Shown in pieces: positions 25,833 to 32,899 of a stretch of DNA of 53,827 bases. The stretch is from Geodermatophilus obscurus (GTDB lineage Bacteria; Actinomycetota; Actinomycetes; Mycobacteriales; Geodermatophilaceae). Every line of letters begins with the position of its first letter. Position 1 is the first letter of the stretch. The position numbers and the translations under genes are program-made. Location: assembly GCF_900143215.1 (NCBI RefSeq), contig NZ_FRDM01000023.1:1-53827 (forward strand). The letters run 5' to 3'. Under the pieces are notes generated by a model. The model was not told the origin of the DNA. It ran no database searches and was given only the letters and a program-made list of their open reading frames with translations.

Positions 25833-27218
25833 TCAGACGCCGGACATCCGGGTCCGGGGCCGCAGGTAGACCGCCCAGGTGACGGCGAGGCAGACCAGGT
25901 AGAAGGCGATGAAGACCAGGTAGGCCGAGTCACCGGTGCCGGTGGTCAGGAACGACTGCCGGAAGGCCAGGTTGACCAGTACGCCGCCGAAGGCGCCGAC
26001 CGCGCCGGCGATGCCGATGAGCGCGCCGGACATGCGCAGGGCGTGCCGGTCGGCGTCGGCGGTGTCCGCCCCGGCGGCCACCCGCTGCTGCGCCTGGGTG
26101 CGGAAGATCGCCGGGATCATCGTGTAGGTCGAGCCGTTGCCGAGGCCGCTGAGCACGAACAGCGACACGAAGCCGACGACGAACAGCGGCAGCGACCCCA
26201 CCTGGCTGGCGGTCCAGACGATCGCGGCCCCGACGGCCATCGCCGCGAAGTTCCAGAACGTGATGCGGGCGCCGCCGAAGCGGTCGGCCAGCGAGCCGCC
26301 GAGCGGGCGGATCAGCGAGCCCAGCAGCGGGCCGAGCCAGGTCAGCGACGCCGCGGCCAGCGGGGTGGCGAAGTCGCCGGTGAACTGGTTCTGCAGCACC
26401 TGGCCGAAGGCGAACCCGAACCCGATGAACGAGCCGAAGGTGCCGATGTAGAGGAACGACATGATCCAGGTGTGCGGCTCGCGGGTGGCCTCGCGCATGG
26501 CCCGCGGCTGGTTGCGCGCCGTCGTCAGGTTGTCCATGAGCAGCGCCGCGCCGACGGCGGCCACGACGATCAGCGGGATGTACACGACCAGCACCAGCCG
26601 CGGGTGCTGCACGCCCGCGGTGGCCAGCACGAGCAGGCCCACCAACTGGACGACGGGGACGCCGAGGTTGCCGCCGCCGGCGTTGAGGCCCAGCGCCCAG
26701 CCCTTGAGCCGGTTCGGGTAGAAGGCGTTGATGTTGGCCATGGAGCTGGCGAAGTTGCCGCCACCGACGCCGGCCAGGCAGCTGACGACCAGCAGCGTCG
26801 CGTAGTCCACGCCGGGCTCCAGGACGACGGCCGTGGCGATCGTGGGCACGAGCAGCAGCGCGGCGCTGACGATGGTCCAGTTGCGCCCGCCGAACTTCGC
26901 GACGGCGAAGGTGTACGGCAGCCGGACGAACGCCCCGAGCGCCGTCGGCAGCGTGGTGAGCAGGAACTTCCCGGCCGGGTCGATGCCGTACACGGCCTCG
27001 GGCAGGAAGAGCACGAGCACCGACCACAGGCTCCAGATCGAGAAGCCGATGTGCTCGGAGAACACCGAGAAGAAGAGGTTGCGGCGGGCGACCGGCTCGC
27101 CCGTGGACGCCCAGAAGGCGGGGTCCTCCGGGCGCCAGTCGTCGATCCAGCGGCCGGGGCGCGTCGGAACGGCGAGCGGCGCGGTCGGCTGTCGGGTGGG
27201 AGGGCTGGTGGCGGCCAT
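25833..27218 (-). CDS. narK: Nitrate/nitrite transporter, NarK/NasA type
   Basis: A 461-aa major-facilitator protein with about 12 membrane helices. The nitrate signature is clear in GVGGGNFASSMANINAFYP and GWALGLNAGGGNLGVPVVQL, along with RLPYTFAVAKFGGRNWT. It imports nitrate for the reductases encoded by nasC-nirB-nirD about 5 kb away. ATG start; a ~40-residue cytoplasmic N-tail precedes helix 1. Its stop faces that of nnaR across a palindrome. Confidence 0.95.
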   Translation of the reverse strand: MAATSPPTRQPTAPLAVPTRPGRWIDDWRPEDPAFWASTGEPVARRNLFFSVFSEHIGFSIWSLWSVLVLFLPEAVYGIDPAGKFLLTTLPTALGAFVRLPYTFAVAKFGGRNWTIVSAALLLVPTIATAVVLEPGVDYATLLVVSCLAGVGGGNFASSMANINAFYPNRLKGWALGLNAGGGNLGVPVVQLVGLLVLATAGVQHPRLVLVVYIPLIVVAAVGAALLMDNLTTARNQPRAMREATREPHTWIMSFLYIGTFGSFIGFGFAFGQVLQNQFTGDFATPLAAASLTWLGPLLGSLIRPLGGSLADRFGGARITFWNFAAMAVGAAIVWTASQVGSLPLFVVGFVSLFVLSGLGNGSTYTMIPAIFRTQAQQRVAAGADTADADRHALRMSGALIGIAGAVGAFGGVLVNLAFRQSFLTTGTGDSAYLVFIAFYLVCLAVTWAVYLRPRTRMSGV

Positions 27219-27245
27219 GGGCCAGAACGGTGGTGCCCGGTCGTT

Positions 27246-27279
27246 CCCCCGCCGTTGCTGCGGGGGAGAACCCGTGTTC
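27246..27279 (-). promoter_or_regulatory. Hairpin and short palindrome upstream of narK
   Basis: CCCCCGC (27246-27252) pairs with GCGGGGG (27260-27266) about 28 nt before the narK ATG, and GAACCCGTGTTC (27268-27279) is a near-palindrome just beyond. The region is the ~150-nt divergent spacer between narK and the hypothetical gene at 27368, where NnaR or GlnR could bind, but no GTNAC-n6-GAAAC GlnR box was found here. Confidence 0.3.
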
Positions 27280-27367
27280 CGTTGTGCTCACCGGCGCACA
27301 CTCCCTGTGGTGAGGCCACGCTCCACCGGCGTGCGCACCGACCCGGCCAGCGGAGAGGATCGGCGAC

Positions 27368-28165
27368 GTGACCGTGACGGAGGACCCTGCTGCGGCCGGC
27401 CGTGCCCTGTTCGAGGCCGGTGCCGCGGTCGCGGGCACCATGAGCCGCAACGCCGCCACCCTGGTCTGGCCCGACCCGGCCGGCCGCGCGGCGGTGCGGC
27501 TGGAGGACCGGCTGGCCCGGTGCCTGCGGGCGGCGGCCGACGAGGCGGCGGAGGCCGCCGTCCCCCGCGAGCGGGCCCGCGCCGGCGCCGTCCTCGCCTT
27601 CGCCGTCGAGCACGGTGTGACCCTCGCCCACAGCGGGCGCCCGGTGCGCGCCGACGGCTTCTTCACCCCGCGGGCCGGCGGCCGCTCGGCGGCCGACACG
27701 GTCGCCGAGGCCGTGGTCGCCGCCGCCCGCGCCTCGTACGACGAGCGGCGGGTGCGGCACCTGGGCTACCTGCTGGCCGAGGTGGCCTCCTCCCCCGACC
27801 TGGACGCCGCGCTCGTCGAGCGGGCGCTGACCCTCGCCGCCGGGCTGACCTGGCGGCAGCTGGTGCTGCTGGCCGGCGTCGGCCGCCGCGACCGCGCACC
27901 GCTGCCGATGACCCCGCTGGCCGACGACCCCCGTGGCTGGATGGCGTGGGGGGCTCGGGAGGACCTCGCCGACCTGCAGCGCGCCGGCCTGCTCGACCCG
28001 CCGCCGGCCCAGCCGCGTCCCGGCGGTGCGGCACTCCCCCGGCTGCGCCCGGCCGACCTGCGGCCGACCCGCCGCGGCGTGCTGGTGCACCGGCTGCTGG
28101 CGCTGGGCTTCGTGCGCGACGACGACGTCGCCGCGGCGCTGGCCGAACTCGTCCCGCCCGCCTGA
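27368..28165 (+). CDS. Hypothetical protein, mostly alpha-helical
   Basis: The 265-aa product is not one I recognise. It is Ala/Arg/Leu-rich and predicted helical, with a central stretch RRVRHLGYLLAEVASSPDLD followed by LTLAAGLTWRQLVLLAGVG. The second half has short proline linkers and ends in a helical HRLLALGFVRDDDVAAALAEL that resembles a small winged-helix tail. No signal peptide, membrane segment or cysteine cluster. GTG start with GGAGAGGA upstream. Divergent from narK and 110 nt before the ECF operon. Confidence 0.7.
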   Translation: MTVTEDPAAAGRALFEAGAAVAGTMSRNAATLVWPDPAGRAAVRLEDRLARCLRAAADEAAEAAVPRERARAGAVLAFAVEHGVTLAHSGRPVRADGFFTPRAGGRSAADTVAEAVVAAARASYDERRVRHLGYLLAEVASSPDLDAALVERALTLAAGLTWRQLVLLAGVGRRDRAPLPMTPLADDPRGWMAWGAREDLADLQRAGLLDPPPAQPRPGGAALPRLRPADLRPTRRGVLVHRLLALGFVRDDDVAAALAELVPPA

Positions 28166-28275
28166 CGCCGCGCACCCCCGCCGGCCGGCGACCGGAACCG
28201 ATCCGTGACCTCCGCTGTGGGTCCGTCGCGGGGCCCGGCGCGTGTACAGAGCAGGAGCCGGCAGAGGAGGCGTAG

Positions 28276-28776
28276 GTGGGCGACGGGGACCGGGGCTTCG
28301 CGGACTTCGTGTCCGCGGAGCAGGCCGCCCTGCTGCGCCTGGCCGTCCTGCTCGCCGGCGACCGCGGACACGCGGAGGACCTCGTGCAGACCGCCCTGCT
28401 CAAGACCTACCGGCACTGGGACCGGATCAGCCGGTCCGGCCCGCCCTCGGCGTACGTGCGCCGGGTGCTGGTCACCACGCACGCGAGCTGGCGGCGCCGG
28501 CTGTCCACCACCGAGCAGGTGGTGGAGTCGGTGCCCGACCGGCCGGCGGCACCGCACCAGGACGGCGACGAGGAGCTGCGCGCCGCGCTGCGCGAGCTGC
28601 CGGCCCGGATGCGGACGGCGGTGGTGCTGCGCTACTTCGAGGACCTCTCCGAGCAGCAGACCGCCGACCTGATGGGCTGCTCGCCCAGCACGGTGAACAC
28701 CCAGACCGCCCGTGGCCTGGCCCGGCTGCGCACCGCGCTCGCAGCGCTGCAGCCGGCCGGTGGGGAGGAGCGGTGA
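28276..28776 (+). CDS. SigE-family ECF RNA polymerase sigma factor
   Basis: A 166-aa extracytoplasmic-function sigma factor: region 2 (ALLRLAVLLAGDRGHAEDLVQTALLKTYRHWD) and region 4 (LRELPARMRTAVVLRYFEDLSEQQTADLMGCSPSTVNTQTARGLARLR) with a helix-turn-helix. The Streptomyces SigE-family look (short, HxEDLVQxxLxKxY) is clear. GTG start with GAGGAGG upstream. Its stop overlaps the GTG of the next gene, a membrane protein likely to be its anti-sigma partner. No clear autoregulatory promoter was found. Confidence 0.93.
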   Translation: MGDGDRGFADFVSAEQAALLRLAVLLAGDRGHAEDLVQTALLKTYRHWDRISRSGPPSAYVRRVLVTTHASWRRRLSTTEQVVESVPDRPAAPHQDGDEELRAALRELPARMRTAVVLRYFEDLSEQQTADLMGCSPSTVNTQTARGLARLRTALAALQPAGGEER

Positions 28777-29582
28777 GGGACGACGAGCTGCGGGCGCGCC
28801 TGACCGCCCTCGCCGACGCCACCGCGCCGCCGCCGCGCGCCGACCTGGCCGCGGTGGTCGCGCACCGGCACCGGGCCCGCCGCCGGACGCAGCTGCGGCT
28901 GGGCGCGGTCGGCGCGGTGGTCGTCGCCGCGGTGGCGGTGGGCCAGGTGCTGGTGCCGGACGGGCCGGCAGCGGAGCCGGCGACCGCGGTGGCCGAGGCG
29001 CCGGACGTGCGGGACCTGCCCTCCCCGGGCGACGGACCGACCCGCGGCTCGCTCGCGGACGACGCGGAGTACCTCGAGGCGGTGCGGCAGCTGTCCTGGA
29101 GCGACCCGGGAGTCGTCGCGGCCGATCCGCCGCCGGCGGCAGGGTCGCGTGTGCTCTTCGCCGGTGACGTGCCCGGCGGGCGCTGGGCGCTGGTCGCCCG
29201 CCCGCTGACCGTGCCGCCGCCGCTGGTGGACGACGACGAGCTCGAGCGGGCGCTGGGCACGGGTTCGGTCGCCCTCGCCTGGTTCGCCGGGCCACGGGGC
29301 GCGGCGCCGGAGGAGCTGCGGCTGCGCGGCGCGCCGGTCGCCACCGAGCCCGGGCTGCCCGCCGCGCTGTGGGACTCCGCCACCGGGACGCTGGCCGTCG
29401 TCGCGCCGTCCCCGGCCGTCGCCGCCCGGGTGCTCGACCGGGACGGCGCGCCGCTGGCCGAGCTGCCCCTCCACGACGGGCTCGCGGTGCAGGCCGTCCC
29501 CGGCGGGAACGCGACGGTCGAGGTCCTGAGCGCGGACGGCACGGTGCTCGCGGCGGTCGAGCCGATCCGCGCGAGCCGGTGA
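28773..29582 (+). CDS. Single-pass membrane protein, probable anti-sigma partner
   Basis: The 269-aa protein has a ~45-residue cytoplasmic N-tail (DDELRARLTALADATAPP...HRHRARRRTQLR), one transmembrane helix (LGAVGAVVVAAVAVGQVLV) and a ~200-residue extracytoplasmic domain without recognised homology. Position directly after an ECF sigma gene with a 4-bp GTGA overlap suggests an anti-sigma or sensor function. The N-tail lacks a ZAS-type HxxxCxxC zinc motif. Ribosome-binding site GGGGAGGAG. Confidence 0.75.
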   Translation: MRDDELRARLTALADATAPPPRADLAAVVAHRHRARRRTQLRLGAVGAVVVAAVAVGQVLVPDGPAAEPATAVAEAPDVRDLPSPGDGPTRGSLADDAEYLEAVRQLSWSDPGVVAADPPPAAGSRVLFAGDVPGGRWALVARPLTVPPPLVDDDELERALGTGSVALAWFAGPRGAAPEELRLRGAPVATEPGLPAALWDSATGTLAVVAPSPAVAARVLDRDGAPLAELPLHDGLAVQAVPGGNATVEVLSADGTVLAAVEPIRASR

Positions 29583-29986
29583 GCGGCGGGCGGGCCGCCC
29601 TGGCCGTCGGCGCCGTCCTGGCCCTGACCGCCTGCGACGGCGTCGAGCGGGCCTGCCCGGCGATCGGCTGGGGCAACGGACTCACCGTCGAGCTCGCCGG
29701 CGACTGGCCGCCCGGTGAGGGCCGCTCGGTCCGGGTGGACTGCGGCACGCCGTGCGACCCCTCGGGGGTTCCCGGCGCCCCGCCCACGGCGACCGCCCCG
29801 GTCGAAGGGGCGGTGGCCCGGGTGGTGCTCGGCATGGTCGTCCCGGGGACCGTGGACGTCACCGTGCTCGGGCCGGACAGCGCCGTCCTCGCCGAGCTGA
29901 GCGCCGACCTCGAGTGGGAGCGGGTCGGGGGCAGCGAGGAGTGCGGCGGGCCGCACTCCGCCACGGTGAGCGTCCCGGCGCCCTGA
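29579..29986 (+). CDS. Small predicted lipoprotein
   Basis: The 135-aa product has an N-terminal hydrophobic signal ending in a lipobox (AVLALTAC), so it should be lipidated at that cysteine and sit on the outer face of the membrane. The mature part contains three further cysteine-bearing motifs (RACPAIG, DCGTPCDP, EECGG) that could form disulphides. GTGA overlap makes it the third gene of the sigma/membrane/lipoprotein operon. It ends 2 bp from the convergent methyltransferase gene. Function unknown. Confidence 0.75.
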   Translation: MSGGRAALAVGAVLALTACDGVERACPAIGWGNGLTVELAGDWPPGEGRSVRVDCGTPCDPSGVPGAPPTATAPVEGAVARVVLGMVVPGTVDVTVLGPDSAVLAELSADLEWERVGGSEECGGPHSATVSVPAP

Positions 29987-29988
29987 CC

Positions 29989-30630
29989 TCAGGCGCGGCG
30001 GCGCGCGAGCAGCACGGTGTCGGCGACGGGAAGCTCGTGCCCGGCCGGGCCGGCCGCCGTCCGCGGGCGGTCCTCGCAGGCCACGACGTCCCAGGCCGCC
30101 GGGTCGAGCGCCGCGGCGACCTGCTCGGCCGTGAAGAACATCTCCGGCGAGCCGGTGTGCAGCTCGCTGGGCCGGTGCCCGACGACGAGCAGGCTGCCGC
30201 CCGGCGCGACGGCGGCGGCCAGCCGGGCGAAGGCGGAGTCGCGGTCGGGCACCGGCAGGTGGAAGTACTGCGCCGAGACCAGGTCGAAAGCGCTCGTCCG
30301 CGGCGCCCAACGGGTGAGGTCGGCGTGCACCCACTCGACCCGCCCGGCGACCTCCGCGCCCAGCCGGTCGGCCTGCGCGGCGGCGCGGGCCAGCGCGACG
30401 GTGGAGAAGTCCACCGCGGTCACCTGCCAGCCGTGGCCGGCGAGCCACAGCGCGTCGCCGCCCTCGCCGCTGCCCGCGTCCAGCGCGCGGCCCGGCGTCA
30501 GCGCGGTGGCCTCGGCCACCAGCTGCGGGTTGGGCCGGCCGCTCCAGAGCGCCGGCGTCGCGCCGTAGCGCTCCTCCCAGGAGGCCTCGTCGAACCTCAT
30601 CCCGCCGTGTGCACCGTGCTGCGTGTCCAT
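29989..30630 (-). CDS. SAM-dependent class I methyltransferase
   Basis: The 213-aa product has the Rossmann SAM site (RALDAGSGEGGDALWLAGHG), the acidic second strand (VTAVDFS), motif II-like DLVSAQYFHLP and a C-terminal ADTVLLARR. It resembles small bacterial methyltransferases of unknown acceptor, including thiopurine/tellurite TehB-like types. ATG at 30630 is used (GGAGG upstream); ATG at 30600 would give 203 aa beginning MRFDEASWEERYG, where homology usually starts. Divergent from an XRE regulator gene, which may control it. Confidence 0.83.
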   Translation of the reverse strand: MDTQHGAHGGMRFDEASWEERYGATPALWSGRPNPQLVAEATALTPGRALDAGSGEGGDALWLAGHGWQVTAVDFSTVALARAAAQADRLGAEVAGRVEWVHADLTRWAPRTSAFDLVSAQYFHLPVPDRDSAFARLAAAVAPGGSLLVVGHRPSELHTGSPEMFFTAEQVAAALDPAAWDVVACEDRPRTAAGPAGHELPVADTVLLARRRA

Positions 30631-30660
30631 GCCCGGCAGCCTCCGCCGGGCGACGCCGGC

Positions 30661-30688
30661 TTGACAGACGCCGTTGCCAGACTGGCAA
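30661..30688 (+). promoter_or_regulatory. Promoter and palindromic operator for the XRE-cupin gene
   Basis: A perfect -35 TTGACA (30661-30666) is followed by the palindrome TTGCCAGACTGGCAA (30674-30688), which overlaps the expected -10 position (GGCAAA at 17-bp spacing). A regulator bound there would block transcription, so this looks like autoregulation. The divergent methyltransferase starts only ~44 bp away and could share the site. Confidence 0.55.
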
Positions 30689-31291
30689 ATGACGACCGTG
30701 GTGGAGGACGAGGCGACGACCGACGGGGTGCTCACCGCGGTCGGCCCGCGGCTGCGCGCGCTGCGCCAGCGGCGCCGGCTCACCCTGACGCAGCTGTCGG
30801 AGGAGACCGGCGTCTCGGTGAGCACGCTGTCCCGGCTGGAGTCCGGGCAGCGCCGGCCGACCCTGGAGCTGCTCCTCCCGTTGGCCCGCGCCCACCATGT
30901 ACCGCTCGACGAGCTGGTCGGTGCACCGGAGACCGGCGATCCGCGGGTGCACCTGCGGCCGCGCGCCGCCGCGGGGGGCATGACCGTCGTCCCGCTGACC
31001 CGGCGTCCGGGCGGCATCCAGGCGTTCAAGATGGTCTACGCGCCGCGCACCCCCGCGGGTGAGCCGGAGCTGAAGACGCACGAGGGCTACGACTGGGTGT
31101 ACGTGCTCTCCGGCCGGCTGCGGCTGCTGCTCGGCGAGCACGACGTCGTCCTCGGCCCCGGGGAGGTCGCCGAGTTCGACACCCGCACCCCGCACTGGAT
31201 CGGCAACCCGTACGGCGAGCCGGCCGAGGTGCTCGCGCTGTTCGGCCCCCAGGGCGAGCGGATGCACGTGCGCGCCCGTCCCCGCCGCTGA
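30689..31291 (+). CDS. XRE-family regulator with C-terminal cupin
   Basis: The 200-aa protein has an N-terminal helix-turn-helix (~18-72; LRALRQRRRLTLTQLSEETGVSVSTLSRLESG) and a cupin sensor (~100-190; ELKTHEGYDWVYVLSGRLRLLLGEHDVVLGPGEVAEFDT, with PHWIGNP). Members of this group sense small molecules and control metabolic or resistance genes. ATG at 30689 is used; if the -35 at 30661 is real, transcription might begin near an in-frame GTG at 30698, giving a slightly shorter leaderless product. Confidence 0.9.
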   Translation: MTTVVEDEATTDGVLTAVGPRLRALRQRRRLTLTQLSEETGVSVSTLSRLESGQRRPTLELLLPLARAHHVPLDELVGAPETGDPRVHLRPRAAAGGMTVVPLTRRPGGIQAFKMVYAPRTPAGEPELKTHEGYDWVYVLSGRLRLLLGEHDVVLGPGEVAEFDTRTPHWIGNPYGEPAEVLALFGPQGERMHVRARPRR

Positions 31292-31332
31292 GTGCGTTGT
31301 CCGCCTGCTGAGGGCGGTGCCACCATGCCGTC

Positions 31333-32307
31333 GTGCCCGGCTCCGCAGCCGACCGGCTGGCCCGGCTCGCCGACGGTTATCTGATCACCCAGCTGCTGCA
31401 CGTCGCCGTCGCGCTGGGGGTCCCCGCCGCGCTGGCCGCCGGTCCGCGCAGCGCCGCCGACCTCGCGCAGGAGCTCGGCGCCGTGCCCGGCCTCCTGCAC
31501 CGGGTGCTGCGCGGGCTGGCCGCCGAGGAGGTGCTCGACGAGCTCCCCGACGGTCGCTTCGGGCTGAGCCCGGTCGGCGAGCTGCTGCGGCCCGGGGTGC
31601 CGGATTCGCTCCAGGGCACGGTGGCCGCCCGCGGCGGGCTCTACTACCGGCCCGCCGCCGGGCTCCTCGCCGCCGTGCGGGACGGCGGGACGCCGTTCGA
31701 GCTCGCCGAGGGACAGCCCTTCTTCGACGCCCTCGCGGCCGAGCCGACACGGCTGGCGGCGTTCCGCGCGTCGATGGCCGACCGCTCGGCTCGGGAGGCC
31801 GGTGCGGTGGTGGCCGCCTACGACGTCTCCGGCTTCGCCTCGGTGGTCGACGTGGGCGGCGGGCCCGGCCTGCTGCTGCGGGCGGTCCGGGAACGGGCGC
31901 CGTCCGCCGACGTGCTGCTGTTCGACCGGCCGGAGGTCGTCGCCGGCTCGGACCTGCCCGCGGTCGGTGGCGACTTCTTCGAGCAGGTGCCGGCCGGCTC
32001 CGACGCCTACCTGCTGTCCCGGGTCCTGCACGACTGGGACGACGACGCCGCACGCCGGGTGCTCACCGTGTGCCGGACGGCGATGCGGCCGGACTCGGTG
32101 CTGCTGGTGGTGGAGGCGGTGCTGCCGGAGCGCGCCGCCGACGACCCGGCCGCGGTGCGGATGGACCTGCACGTGCTTGTGCTGCTGCCCGGCCGCGAGC
32201 GCACCGCCGCGGAGTACGCCGCCCTGTGCGAGGCGGCCGGGCTGCGGCTCACCCGCGACGTCCCGACCGATGCCGGGGTGCACGTGCTCGAGGTGCGCCC
32301 GGCGTAG
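31333..32307 (+). CDS. Methyltransferase, O-methyltransferase family 2
   Basis: The 324-aa protein has an N-terminal dimerisation winged helix (~10-90; GYLITQLLHVAVALGVPAALAAG, VLRGLAAEEVLDEL) and a C-terminal SAM domain (VVDVGGGPGLLLRAV, LHDWDDDAARRVL, VLLVVEAVLP). The HDWxDD motif contains the usual catalytic His, typical of antibiotic and polyketide O-methyltransferases. GTG start; 41 nt after the XRE gene, so the two may form an operon. Natural substrate unknown. Confidence 0.9.
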   Translation: MPGSAADRLARLADGYLITQLLHVAVALGVPAALAAGPRSAADLAQELGAVPGLLHRVLRGLAAEEVLDELPDGRFGLSPVGELLRPGVPDSLQGTVAARGGLYYRPAAGLLAAVRDGGTPFELAEGQPFFDALAAEPTRLAAFRASMADRSAREAGAVVAAYDVSGFASVVDVGGGPGLLLRAVRERAPSADVLLFDRPEVVAGSDLPAVGGDFFEQVPAGSDAYLLSRVLHDWDDDAARRVLTVCRTAMRPDSVLLVVEAVLPERAADDPAAVRMDLHVLVLLPGRERTAAEYAALCEAAGLRLTRDVPTDAGVHVLEVRPA

Positions 32308-32372
32308 GCCGCCGGGCCCGTCCGCGGCGCACCTCCACGGACGGGCACGGCGACGTCCTCCCCCCGCCGAGT

Positions 32373-32440
32373 TGATCATGGGGTTGTTCCCGCCGACACG
32401 CGCGGACACGCCGACAGGGGCGGCGGCAACCCCATGATCA
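32373..32440. repeat. Palindrome with perfect 14-bp arms, GATCATGGGGTTG type
   Basis: TGATCATGGGGTTG (32373-32386) pairs exactly with CAACCCCATGATCA (32427-32440); the 40-nt centre adds a partly paired CCGCC/GGCGG extension. It lies between the convergent methyltransferase and nirD stop codons and can act as a bidirectional terminator. The arms are less GC-rich than their surroundings. Confidence 0.93.
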
Positions 32441-32479
32441 CCGCCGCGGTGAGGAGGGCGAGGGCAGACGGGTCCTCCC

Positions 32480-32899
32480 TCACACCTCGACGAGGATCTC
32501 GCCGGCGGAATCACGCACCGGGTAGACCCGGACCGGCGCGGCCCCGGACGTCGAGGCGCCGTCGGTCCACCGGTAGGCGTAGAGGTGCAGCGGGCAGACG
32601 AGCACGTCGACGTCGGTCTGCCCGTCGGCCAGCGGACCCCCGGCGTGCGGGCAGGCGGCTTGGGTGGCGTGCAGCGAGCCGTCCCGCAGCCGGAAGACGG
32701 CGACCGGCACGCCCCCGGCCACGAACGCCCGCCCCTCCCCCGGCGGCACCTCCTCGACCCGCCCGACGGCGTACGCCTCGCCGCGCAGGAGCGGTGCCGG
32801 ACCCGGGGTGCGGACCTCGCCGGCCGGGCTCCCGGGATCGGTCCCCGGCGTCGTGGGCCGGGCGGCCTCGAGGTGCCTCAACCGTGTCGTGGCGCTCAT
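32480..32899 (-). CDS. nirD: Nitrite reductase small subunit NirD
   Basis: The 139-aa product is a Rieske-like protein partnering NirB in assimilatory NADH nitrite reductase. Both Rieske ligand pairs are present: CPH (in ACPHAGGPLADG) and, 16 residues later, CPLH (VCPLHLYAYR), so it may bind a [2Fe-2S] cluster. A ~40-residue Pro-rich N-tail precedes the domain, making it slightly longer than usual (about 105-120 aa). The ATG start overlaps the nirB stop by 4 bp. After its stop comes GGGAGGACC, like the start of the hairpin repeat family. Confidence 0.94.
   Translation of the reverse strand: MSATTRLRHLEAARPTTPGTDPGSPAGEVRTPGPAPLLRGEAYAVGRVEEVPPGEGRAFVAGGVPVAVFRLRDGSLHATQAACPHAGGPLADGQTDVDVLVCPLHLYAYRWTDGASTSGAAPVRVYPVRDSAGEILVEV

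Noticed and set aside
28194..28227. GGAACC and CGTC upstream of the SigE-family sigma gene, as a possible ECF autoregulatory promoter.
   Set aside because: The spacing is about 24 bp, whereas ECF promoters need roughly 16-18 bp.
30674..30690. TTG start codon for the XRE-cupin gene five codons before the chosen ATG.
   Set aside because: That TTG is part of the palindromic operator and lies upstream of the expected transcription start; no ribosome-binding site.
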